Shown here: piece after piece, positions 33,121-40,542 of the stretch
Position numbering within the stretch: position 1 is the stretch's first letter
Layout: each line of letters opens with the position of its first letter
Assembly: GCA_963718695.1 (NCBI GenBank)
Contig: OY970371.1
Coordinates: forward strand, 2,914,001-2,978,000
Direction: 5' to 3'
Length of the DNA: 64,000 nt
From: Manganitrophus sp963718695
GTDB taxonomy: Bacteria > Nitrospirota > Nitrospiria > SBBL01 > Manganitrophaceae
Translations under genes and position numbers: made by a program
The notes under the pieces: generated by a model
Told to the model about the DNA's origin: nothing
Database searches by the model: none
Seen by the model: only the letters and a program-made list of their open reading frames with translations

Positions 33121-33729
33121 GGAATGGGGCTCTTCGCCCCAAGCCCCACCACGGGGGTTGCGTGCCCAACCCCCTTTCACCCTCCGGGTACAGGGGATTC
33201 CCAGGGCAGCCGGGGGGCAAGTACCCCCCCAGCTCCCCCCGTCTACGGTCAGAACTCGCACCCCCACGGAAGGGTCGTGGATGGTGCTTCAGACAGCTGA
33301 CCTAATTTGGTAGGTGAGACGATTTGATTTGTAGTGGGCTGCTGCGTCCTCGCTCCACCCATCCCCCAGTGGGTCCCTTGCGCTGCGGGCACAGAGGCCC
33401 ACAGAACATAAATCAAATCAGAATCAAATAAAAAACAAAAGAGCAAGGAGACTGCGCGTCATGGGCGTCCTGTGCCCCCTATTCTCCTGCGTTTCTTCTG
33501 TCAGACATTTCATCGACCAAATCAGGTCAGCATTGTTTGAAGCACAATCCACGGTGCTCTTCCGTGCGTTGGGCGAGTTCTGACCGTGGGGGGTGCTGGG
33601 GGGCGGTAGCCCCCGCTGCCCTGGGAATCCGAAGGGGGGTGGGCACGCACCCCCCGCGGCGGGGGTGTGGGGCGAGTAGCCCCACGACTTTGGATTCAGG
33701 CAGGTAAGGCTTGGGCAAAGCCCCCTTCC
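33121..33729. repeat. Long inverted-repeat element, copy C (~609 bp)
   Basis: GGAATGGGGC at the left and CCTTCC at the right end. Left arm: GTGCCCAACCCCC, CGGTCAGAACTCGC, TGGTGCTTCAGACAGCTGAC. Right arm: AATCCACGGTGCTCTTCCGT, GCGAGTTCTGACCG, GGGCACGCACCCCCCGCGG. An extra leader (32861-33120, interrupted by the MITE) starting GAATGGGG and containing CCACCAAGGGATG is shared with copy E. Flanked by rsmE and the dioxygenase gene. Confidence 0.85.
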
Positions 33730-33831
33730 AATCTCAAAAGGTGATTGATTTCAATTTCGTTTGGGGGTATTCTCTTCCATTCGCTATGCAGGAGCAGACC
33801 CCTTTTTTGGAGGTTTCAACCCGAACTCACG

Positions 33832-34575
33832 ATGCCAACCGCCATCCTTCCCCCCCCCTTTTCGAAGCCCGATCAGCTGCCGGAGGCGCTGCAGTCTCAC
33901 GGTTACGCGGTGCTGCGCCCCTCCGACGTTTGTACGTTCGCCCGTTGCGCCTTCCCGGAATTGGAAGCGCTTGCGCCGTCTTGGAACGACCTGCCGCTCG
34001 ATCCCTACCTGAAAGATACCGTCCCTTACCGGCGGCGGCGGCACTCCTGTTTTGTCGTTGACGGCAAGGAGGTCACGCAGGCGCCGCACCGGGCCCACTG
34101 GCAGCCGCTCGACTACAACGCCCTGCATGGGGGGATGAAGCGTCTCTTCGAGCCGATGACCCCGGCCACTGTCGCGACGCCCGCTTGGCCGCGGCTGCTT
34201 CAGGCGATCGGCCAGCTCTGCTCCACCGTCAAAGGCCCGCAGCCCTGGTATGTGGAGGCGCACCCGTTCCGGATCGACACCGCGCACGGCATCGGCCGGC
34301 CGACGCCGGAGGGGGCCCATCGCGACGGGGTCGATTTCGTGGCGATCTTTCTGGTAGGAAGGGTCAACATCAAAGGGGGGGAGAGCCGGATCTTCGAGGC
34401 GGCCGGATCGAACGGCAAGCGGTTCACCCTCACCGAACCGTGGACGCTGCTCTTGCTGGATGACACGCGGGTGATTCACGAATCGACGCCGATCCTGCCG
34501 ACCGCCGACGGGGGCTATCGGGATACGCTGGTATTGACCTACCGGGCGGGGGGGTTTCAGGAAGAGGGGTCGTGA
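33832..34575 (+). CDS. 2OG-Fe(II) dioxygenase family protein (amino-acid hydroxylase type)
   Basis: 247 residues from the ATG at 33832 (MPTAILPPPFSKPDQLPEAL). Iron ligands appear as His-x-Asp in PEGAHRDGVDFVAIFLVGR and the distal His in DDTRVIHESTPI, with the later Arg in YRDTLVLTYRAG as the 2-oxoglutarate salt bridge. This is the PF10014 group, which includes isoleucine and other free-amino-acid hydroxylases; the substrate is unknown here. It lies alone between repeat copies C and D, with no partner genes. Confidence 0.85.
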   Translation: MPTAILPPPFSKPDQLPEALQSHGYAVLRPSDVCTFARCAFPELEALAPSWNDLPLDPYLKDTVPYRRRRHSCFVVDGKEVTQAPHRAHWQPLDYNALHGGMKRLFEPMTPATVATPAWPRLLQAIGQLCSTVKGPQPWYVEAHPFRIDTAHGIGRPTPEGAHRDGVDFVAIFLVGRVNIKGGESRIFEAAGSNGKRFTLTEPWTLLLLDDTRVIHESTPILPTADGGYRDTLVLTYRAGGFQEEGS

Positions 34576-34603
34576 TAGGAGCAATTTTTTATTTAATTTG
34601 ATT

Positions 34604-35210
34604 GGAATGGGGCTCTTCGCCCCAAGCCCCACCGCGGGGGTTGCTTGCCCAACCCCCTTCGGATTCCCAGGGCAGCCGGGGGGAAAGTACCCCCCCAGCT
34701 CCCCCCGGCTTACGGTCAGAACTCGCACCCCCACGGAAGGGCATCGTGGATGGTGCTTCAGACAGCTGACCTAATTGGGTAGGTGGAACGATTTGATTTG
34801 TAGTGGGCCTCTGCGTCCTCGCTCCACCCATCCCCCAGTGGGTCCCTTGCGCTGCGGGCACAGAGGCCCACAAGAGATTACCCCATAAGCTCTAGAATCA
34901 AATCAATATCAAAACAATAACGCAAGACAATGCGCGTCATGGGCGTCCTGTGCCCCCTATACCCCTGCGTTTCTTCTGTCAGACGTATTATCGACTACTT
35001 CAGGTCAGCATGTTTGAAGCACAATCCACGGTGCTCTTCCGTGTGTTGGGCGAGTTCTGACCGTGGGGGGAGCAGGGGGGGCTTGCCCCCTCCGCTGCCC
35101 TGGGAATCCGAAGGGGGGTGGGCACGCACCCCCCGCGGCGGGGGGGTGGGGCGAGCAGCCCCACGACTTTGGATTCAGGCAGGTGGGGCTTGGGGCGAAG
35201 AGCCCCATTC
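34604..35210. repeat. Long inverted-repeat element, copy D (~607 bp)
   Basis: Best-preserved copy. Ends GGAATGGGGC and GCCCCATTC. In the middle GTGGGCCTCTG (34803-34813) pairs with CAGAGGCCCAC (34861-34871), then an AT-rich hinge leads into the right arm. Arms complement each other over most of their ~200 bases. Same orientation as A-C. No TSD can be made out. Confidence 0.87.
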
Positions 35211-35252
35211 AAGTAACTCTATGCACTATCTTTATCAAACATGACCGCCCGC

Positions 35253-35537
35253 CTATGCACATCGATATCCCTTCTCCGACGTCACATACACCAACTCCCC
35301 ATCCCTTACCAGCTCCACCAGATATTCCCCGACCAATTTGTTAAAATTTTTCTGCTTGGCCGCGCGCTCGAAGGCCAACAGCCCCGGCGCTTCGCTGCGG
35401 TAGCAGAGGGGGACCAAGGGGTGCGCTTGCAGGGCCGCTCGAATGGCGTCGAGAGAAACGGCCTCGCCGCCCCCGCGCCGAACCAGTTCCACAATAAAAC
35501 GTTTTACCCCGTCTAAACGCTCTGCTTCCGAGTGCAT
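35253..35537 (-). CDS. Small hypothetical protein, winged-helix-like
   Basis: 94 residues: ERLDGVKRFIVELVRRGGGE, LDAIRAALQAHPLVPLCYRS, KLVGEYLVELVRDGELVYVT. Helix-helix-helix-wing order with a final 'V.DG.LVYVT.EKGY' resembles a winged helix, but DNA-binding residues are not evident. It sits between copy D and the barrel gene. No family recognised. Confidence 0.5.
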   Translation of the reverse strand: MHSEAERLDGVKRFIVELVRRGGGEAVSLDAIRAALQAHPLVPLCYRSEAPGLLAFERAAKQKNFNKLVGEYLVELVRDGELVYVTSEKGYRCA

Positions 35538-35562
35538 GACCTACCCTGTTAACGAATCGTCC

Positions 35563-36492
35563 CTAAAACTGCATTCCACCCGAAACATAAAAAGCGGTCT
35601 GCGGCCCCACCTGGCCCTCGACCGTGACCGTAAACGGACCGTCCGGGCTGAATTGAAACCCGATGATTCCGCCGATCATTGTATTCAATTCGAAATCCAT
35701 GTCCCAAGAAGCGGTAAACGGCTCCTGGGTGTTGGTGCAGGAAACCCCAATGACACACTCATTTACATTGCCGTTTCCGGAGACGGATCCCTTCTCGTTC
35801 CCGTTTAAAGTAGTAATCATCAAACCGACATAGGGACGAAAACTGGCAAAGTGTTGCGCGCTCATCCCGATCATGGCGCTTAATCCGGAGTATTTGATTT
35901 CATTCTCACCGCTCCCCTCGGAAGATACGGAGGTCGACCCATTCGGACTGCTCCGAAATGCGCCGATCATCACGTCGTAGCTCTCATCTTTTGTTCTTCC
36001 GCTGAATGCCTGGAGAACCAAACCCGCCTTAAACGGTCCCGGCTGCGGGGGGCTGATGCGCACCCCTCCCCCCCAAATTAGCCCCAGCTCTCCGTCGAAA
36101 GGCTCTTCTTTGAGCCGCATCTGTCCGACCGTCAAGAAAACCTCTCCCGCCGCCCCGAACCGGTAAGCCCCGGTCAGGAAGATGTGTTCCCCCTTAAACT
36201 CCTCGGAGTCCTCCTCCGAGTCGCCCTCTGAGTCTTCCAGCCCCTCGAACACAAGTCTTCGTGTCGGCGTGACGTAGGTAAATGACGGATCGTTGAATAT
36301 AAACTTCTGTGTGATCACGCCCCCTCCGCCGACCGAAAAGCTGAACCGGTTCGTGCCGCCGATCGACGATGTCGGATCTCCGAACATCACGTGCCCGAAA
36401 GCCTGTCCCGACTGCAATATCATAAAGAGGCCAATGACCGTGAAAAGAAATGAGCGATGCCATCGAAACACCTTAATCAGTAAGCGTGCCAT
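35563..36492 (-). CDS. Outer-membrane beta-barrel protein, function unknown
   Basis: 309 residues from the ATG at 36492, with GGGGAGA before it. Signal peptide FLFTVIGLFMILQSGQAFGH. A long run of amphipathic strands (IFLTGAYRFGAAGEVFLTVG; LGLIWGGGVRISPP; PYVGLMITTL) ends AFYVSGGMQF, with the terminal Phe used by the BAM complex. An acidic loop (EGLEDSEGDSEEDSEEFKGE) may bind cations. About 12 strands are likely. Role unknown. Confidence 0.8.
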   Translation of the reverse strand: MARLLIKVFRWHRSFLFTVIGLFMILQSGQAFGHVMFGDPTSSIGGTNRFSFSVGGGGVITQKFIFNDPSFTYVTPTRRLVFEGLEDSEGDSEEDSEEFKGEHIFLTGAYRFGAAGEVFLTVGQMRLKEEPFDGELGLIWGGGVRISPPQPGPFKAGLVLQAFSGRTKDESYDVMIGAFRSSPNGSTSVSSEGSGENEIKYSGLSAMIGMSAQHFASFRPYVGLMITTLNGNEKGSVSGNGNVNECVIGVSCTNTQEPFTASWDMDFELNTMIGGIIGFQFSPDGPFTVTVEGQVGPQTAFYVSGGMQF

Positions 36493-36699
36493 GCGGTCTC
36501 CCCATTCGCATTTGAGTGGTCTTGTCGTTCGAGTCCCGAGCCTAGCGGCTCGGAATAGCCCGGCACAGAATACATAATTAAGAAAAAGTTGGCAAGATGA
36601 AAAACGTCGTTTGCGATACTTAGCCAAACCGCGGGGAAAGGATCAATGAAAGATGCTAAGAATTAATAACGGGGAAGGTTTTGGGCTGGGAGAGATGCC

Positions 36700-36734
36700 C
36701 GGATCGGCGGCGAGAAGACACTGCTTGCGCGCGG
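36700..36734. repeat. 35-bp copy of a DUF429 gene segment
   Basis: CGGATCGGCGGCGAGAAGAC and the following 15 bases repeat 37844-37879 with a single mismatch or two. That second place lies in the broken DUF429 gene (the codons of its RASSVFSPP motif). It looks like leftover debris of a duplication of that gene. Confidence 0.55.
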
Positions 36735-36766
36735 GCGATCCAGGAGGGGTTCATTTAATAGTCGCC

Positions 36767-36951
36767 GGTAGTGACTCATTTTGAAATTCCAAAGTCGTCA
36801 TGCCCGCGGAAGCGGGCATCCAGAGGTTTTAAATCACTGGATTGCTGTCGCGAAGCGATCGGAGGCGCTGTGCGCATCAAGTCGGTTCCAGGCGCTTTCC
36901 CGCCTGCACGGGAATGACAATCCAGAATTGATTCCAGACTGAGTCACTACC
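36767..36951. mobile_element. MITE, copy 2 (185 bp, 8-bp target duplication)
   Basis: Ends GGTAGTGACTCA and TGAGTCACTACC (12-bp perfect inverted repeats). Direct duplication TAGTCGCC at 36759-36766 and 36952-36959. Inverted orientation relative to copy 1, with only four differences. Together with copy 1 this defines ends, length and TSD size. No transposase in the window carries these ends. Confidence 0.93.
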
Positions 36952-37012
36952 TAGTCGCCTGTTCCCTAGACACATTGGATAAAGATCTTGAACCGCCGCA
37001 AGGTGTTTATTG

Positions 37013-37357
37013 TTATTTCTCCAAGTCTCGTCGCATTTCCTCGAACAAGGGATGAAGCGGCGGCAATTCTGTTTTAATCACTCCCCAAACAATTTCCAGA
37101 TCGACGCCGGAATATTGGTGAATGAGCTTGTCGCGCATGCCGGTCATCCGCTTCCACGGGATCGCGGGATATTTCCCCCGGATTTCCTCCGGGATTCTCT
37201 TGGCGGCCTCTCCCATTACTTCCAGACTTCGGACAACGGCATTGATCGTCTTTTTGTCCCGGACGAATGCATCGAAATCGAATCCTCGCGTGAACTCCTG
37301 CGTTTCCAGAAAGCAGATGAGAATATCGGCCATGTGGTCGCGATAACTTCGCGTCAT
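37013..37357 (-). CDS. hepT: HepT-like HEPN ribonuclease toxin (module 1)
   Basis: 114 residues, all helical. The active-site motif R-x4-H-x-Y is present as RDKLIHQY near residue 80, and ALRGEAAKRIPEE-like helix (EVMGEAAKRIPEEIRGKYP) is the family hallmark. HepT proteins are HEPN RNases or targets that form a complex with the MNT partner. The partner gene ends inside its start (ATGA overlap at 37354), so the two are translationally coupled. Confidence 0.9.
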   Translation of the reverse strand: MTRSYRDHMADILICFLETQEFTRGFDFDAFVRDKKTINAVVRSLEVMGEAAKRIPEEIRGKYPAIPWKRMTGMRDKLIHQYSGVDLEIVWGVIKTELPPLHPLFEEMRRDLEK

Positions 37358-37647
37358 GCCAATACCGCCTCGGCGAGAACGGCGCGCCCGATTTCCGGCT
37401 TCAGCGCCTTCTTTGATACCAGGTCTACTTTGCCCCCCAGGCGTTCACTGAGAAGTTCTTCAAGTTCCAAAAACTTGAAAAGTCCAATCGGCGGCTCGAA
37501 TTCGACCAGCACGTCGATATCGCTTTGTCCGTGCGTTTCATCGCGCGCCACGGAACCGAAAATGCCGATGGTCTTCACGTTGTATCGGGCCGTCAGCTCC
37601 GGCTTCGTCGCCCGGAGAATCTGAAGAATCTCGGCTTTTGTTTTCAT
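37354..37647 (-). CDS. mntA: MntA-like minimal nucleotidyltransferase antitoxin (module 1)
   Basis: 97 residues. Pol-beta motif GSVARDETHGQSDIDVLVEF (G-S plus D-x-D) followed by LERL-type helices. These enzymes AMPylate the HepT toxin on its Tyr and silence it. The gene starts at 37647 with the toxin gene overlapping its end by 4 bases. It is similar in plan to the second module at 46864-47154, but the two are not close copies. Confidence 0.9.
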   Translation of the reverse strand: MKTKAEILQILRATKPELTARYNVKTIGIFGSVARDETHGQSDIDVLVEFEPPIGLFKFLELEELLSERLGGKVDLVSKKALKPEIGRAVLAEAVLA

Positions 37648-37737
37648 GGTTTCACCTCGTTTCTAATTCTCCTGAGGAGGAGAGCGTAATGCCGGAAGGT
37701 TTTCAATTGAAGAGCACCCGATCATCGCCTATTTTTA

Positions 37738-38121
37738 TTATACGCAGTATAAAACAAAACTGCGTATAACGCTATCCCCGGCAAGGCGGTTCCTCCTGGC
37801 GGATGAAATCTTCTTTGCTGGTGGAGAACCCGGAAAATCTTTCCGGATCGGCGGCGAGAAGACGCTGCTTGCGCGCGGGGGCTTCAGAAGGCGCCTTGCC
37901 TCCCGGTCGCATTCCCGACCTCCGATCTCCGGCGTGTCCAACAGGCCGATGGGGATGTCGATGGCGATGACTTTCGGAGCGGGGGTGAGATTTAAGACGT
38001 CTTTAAACGAGCCGCAGATTTGATGGCGGGTTTCGATGACGCGGCCCTGCGCGTGGTGCACCAGGATGGCGAACCACTCACGACGAAAACCATCGACGCC
38101 AGAGATCCAGGTGGGTTTCAT
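37738..38121 (-). pseudogene. Truncated DUF429 protein gene
   Basis: From the ATG at 38121 the reading is MKPTWISGVDGFRREWFAIL, VIAIDIPIGLLDTPEIGGRE and PPRASSVFSPPIR, the conserved N-terminal third and DxP region of DUF429 (RNase H-fold-like). After IRKDF the frame runs into unrelated residues and stops at 127 codons, while the family has about 240. It is therefore a 3'-truncated relic. A 35-bp piece of it reappears at 36700. Confidence 0.75.
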
Positions 38122-38194
38122 TTGAAAGTAGCTCGTTCTCTTTTCTTTTTTCTCTATGACCTTTTTCTGAAATTTCAGCTGGCTCTGAGACAGA

Positions 38195-38220
38195 GAAATA
38201 AATCTGTCCCCTTTTCTGCA
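38195..38220. repeat. RAYT-associated repeat unit, copy 1
   Basis: GAAATAAATCTGTCCCCTTT followed by TCTGCA; an identical 26-bp block stands at 40467-40492. Its complement (AAAAGGGGACAGATTTATTT) is a sequence I know from ends of RAYT-type elements in many genomes. Here it abuts the point where the mod relic breaks off. Confidence 0.7.
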
Positions 38221-38375
38221 CATTAAGCGCGTGTAGGTTATCCATGAATAATCAGATTGCCATCAAGCCGCCGATCGCCAACCGACTTCTTCGCGTGCGG
38301 CACCAACGGTCGGAACGGCACCGCCAGGTGATGGTTATAAACAAATTCTTTTCCTTTGAACATTAATTCCGGCAT
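38221..38375 (-). pseudogene. 5' end of a second type III DNA methyltransferase (mod) gene
   Basis: ATG at 38375 begins MPELMFKGKEFVYNHHLAVP and continues to LDGNLIIHG, the N-terminus of many site-specific DNA methyltransferases, where 'NLIIHGDNLHALK' precedes the DPPY motif. Here two bases are missing after HG: the next codons in the other frame read DNLHAL, and then homology ends at the RAYT-associated repeat. So a mod gene was cut by that element. It is distinct from the intact Mod at 43123. Confidence 0.7.
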
Positions 38376-38411
38376 GCGCGCTCCATTCAACCCTGTTCTA
38401 TTTATTTTGCA

Positions 38412-40175
38412 TCAGATTGTTTCGAATCCCCTTCGGATCACATCCGCCATCAATTCCCTTCGCCTCGCCAAGAACTCCGAATAGTTCATCTCCTCCCATC
38501 CTTTGGGCAGCGCATGAAAATCAAACATCACTTCAAGATCTTTATCACCGCACCTCTTTCGCATCTCTTTCATGTACTCGGCCGGAGCCTGATCGCTGAT
38601 CCGAATGTTATCAGGCCACTCAATAAAAGCGAGATTGGCAACCTGGTTAATCAACTTAGAATCAGTAATCCCATTTCTCTCAAGGTAACCGCGCGGAAAA
38701 AGATGATGACGCTCCAATGACTTCTTTCTTAACTTCAGCGTTGGATCGAGCAGATCACTGACCTTTAATTTAGAGAAAAGGGCGCTCGCACCCAACTTAT
38801 TAAGAGCAGCGTCATAGGCAAACAGGCCGGGGCTCCGCGATGAGGAGGTTTCCAGTTCACTAGGAAGGGTAATCTCCCAGTAATCTCGCGTGAGAGAGGA
38901 GTTCATCATTTTTTCCAAGACATCAATGAATTCGTCTCCGCTCTTCAGGTCTTTAATCCGGCTTAAATCTCCATCCATCACCGTCTCTTGGGACCCTGTG
39001 TATCGCCCGGTCAATGTGGTCGCGAAAAACCATCTCCCGATGAGGTGCTGAAGAACATGATCAGGAAGATGGTACCGCGTTTTCCCAATGAGATAATACA
39101 CATATGTGTACACCAGCGTATTCTGTGATGAGATCTGATCCTCGCTTCGGAATCCTGCGGCCATGAGACAATTGAAGAATTGATGCCAATGGGTGAGATT
39201 AAGCGCAGTCTCCTGGGCCTGTTTTAGCTTGGCGAATTGTTCTTCTCTTTTCTCTGCGGAGAATTCGCCCGTCTGTAAGTTTTTCCCCCGAAGAACTTGA
39301 TAGACACTTTTTAGGCGGCCTCGGTTGAACGCAACGGCTACCGCGACCCGGAGCAGCTTGTCAGGATCTGCTTGAATGAAATGGTTGAAAGGGGAAGGTT
39401 TATCCCCTTTAGTGGGTGGAATCCTAGACTGTCGCGAAAACTGTTCAAGCTCTGCCCGGCCTTCATCCCAGAAAACAGAGAGTAGGGTTAAGATAAAGTC
39501 AGCCTGATTGAGTTTTACCCCCTCGTTGTTGATTCGAACAAAGATATAGGCAACCTGCTCTTCATCTACCGATGGAGAGATCTCTAGCGCGGTGAAGGGA
39601 TATTTTTGAAGATCGAAAAGCCGGTCGAGGTTATGGGCGATTCGTTCTTCCTCATCTTCGGAAAGTTGTCGTTTCTCCGATAACTGTTTTAGGAAGTCGC
39701 GAACCAAACCGTGGCTCGATTTTCCCGAAGCCCACAGCTTGGAAATATTTGGAATGAATTCCGGATCTCTTCGGATCGCAGCGTCGCAGACTTCGAACTT
39801 ACAATCGCTTGGCCGAAAAGCAATCTCCAAAGTCGTGTATTCATAGTTTTCAGTCAAAACCTGCTGGCCACGAAAAACTGCGTATAGAGAAGTAAGCCGT
39901 TGCTGGCCGTCGACGATCAGAAGTTTGGGAACCGTATGTTGTTTTTCTCCCCGTCCGATGGTCCGTGCTCCGTTGACATTCTGATTGGCCCAGAACAACA
40001 GGTAGCCGATTGGAAACCCACGATACATCGAATCGAAGAGATCGCGAACCTTCGTCGCTTTCCAAACAAAGGGCCGTTGAATATCCGGTAATCCAATGTC
40101 GCCGATATCGATGTAGTGGAGCAATCCGGACACATCGTAATCAACCTTCTTGAAAATTGTTCGCGGCTCGCTCAT
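38412..40175 (-). CDS. DUF262-DUF1524 (GmrSD-like) restriction protein
   Basis: 587 residues. DUF262 domain with the nucleotide-cleavage signature LLIVDGQQRLTSLYAVF near residue 84 and early DIQRPFVWK. The C-terminal DUF1524 HNH-type nuclease has RHHLFPRGYLERNGI near 496 and VANLAFIEWPDNIRISD. Both halves of GmrS/GmrD are present in one chain, as in single-chain type IV systems that cut modified phage DNA. Motifs are intact. It stands upstream of nothing obvious but within a defence island, 370 bases from the type III system. Confidence 0.9.
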   Translation of the reverse strand: MSEPRTIFKKVDYDVSGLLHYIDIGDIGLPDIQRPFVWKATKVRDLFDSMYRGFPIGYLLFWANQNVNGARTIGRGEKQHTVPKLLIVDGQQRLTSLYAVFRGQQVLTENYEYTTLEIAFRPSDCKFEVCDAAIRRDPEFIPNISKLWASGKSSHGLVRDFLKQLSEKRQLSEDEEERIAHNLDRLFDLQKYPFTALEISPSVDEEQVAYIFVRINNEGVKLNQADFILTLLSVFWDEGRAELEQFSRQSRIPPTKGDKPSPFNHFIQADPDKLLRVAVAVAFNRGRLKSVYQVLRGKNLQTGEFSAEKREEQFAKLKQAQETALNLTHWHQFFNCLMAAGFRSEDQISSQNTLVYTYVYYLIGKTRYHLPDHVLQHLIGRWFFATTLTGRYTGSQETVMDGDLSRIKDLKSGDEFIDVLEKMMNSSLTRDYWEITLPSELETSSSRSPGLFAYDAALNKLGASALFSKLKVSDLLDPTLKLRKKSLERHHLFPRGYLERNGITDSKLINQVANLAFIEWPDNIRISDQAPAEYMKEMRKRCGDKDLEVMFDFHALPKGWEEMNYSEFLARRRELMADVIRRGFETI

Positions 40176-40542
40176 GGCATGACCTCATTGGTAAAAGGGC
40201 TAGCGAATAATACCGAATAGGATGGGGAAAGCAATGAAAGCTAAAATAGTAGAAACCCGAGAGAATTGCAAGGGAATATCGGGAGAACTTACCGACCTCG
40301 TATTGACGGCCCAACCATTGGGGGCAGAAGGAAAGTGCTTGGGATTAGATAGGAATTGAAATTACTGGACAAGCTTCAATCACTCATGTGGTCGCGCGCT
40401 TCTGCTTCTACTTCTGCTTCTAATTGAGAGGATGGATCACCAACGGGTCCACCTGCTCAATGGCAGGAAATAAATCTGTCCCCTTTTCTGCAGGTGGAGC
40501 ATGTTGTATTGCAAGGCAAGGCCTGACCCGACCACTTTACGA
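40176..40542. other. 367-bp gap in the defence island
   Basis: AT-rich upstream region of the DUF262 gene, a TTCTGCTTCTACTTCTGC tandem run near 40410 and the second copy of the RAYT-associated repeat (40466-40492). No coding frame found. Confidence 0.4.
40466..40492. repeat. RAYT-associated repeat unit, copy 2
   Basis: Same 26-bp block as at 38195-38220 and same orientation. The two copies bracket the mod relic and the DUF262 gene, a layout that could arise by recombination or insertion between the repeats. Confidence 0.7.
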
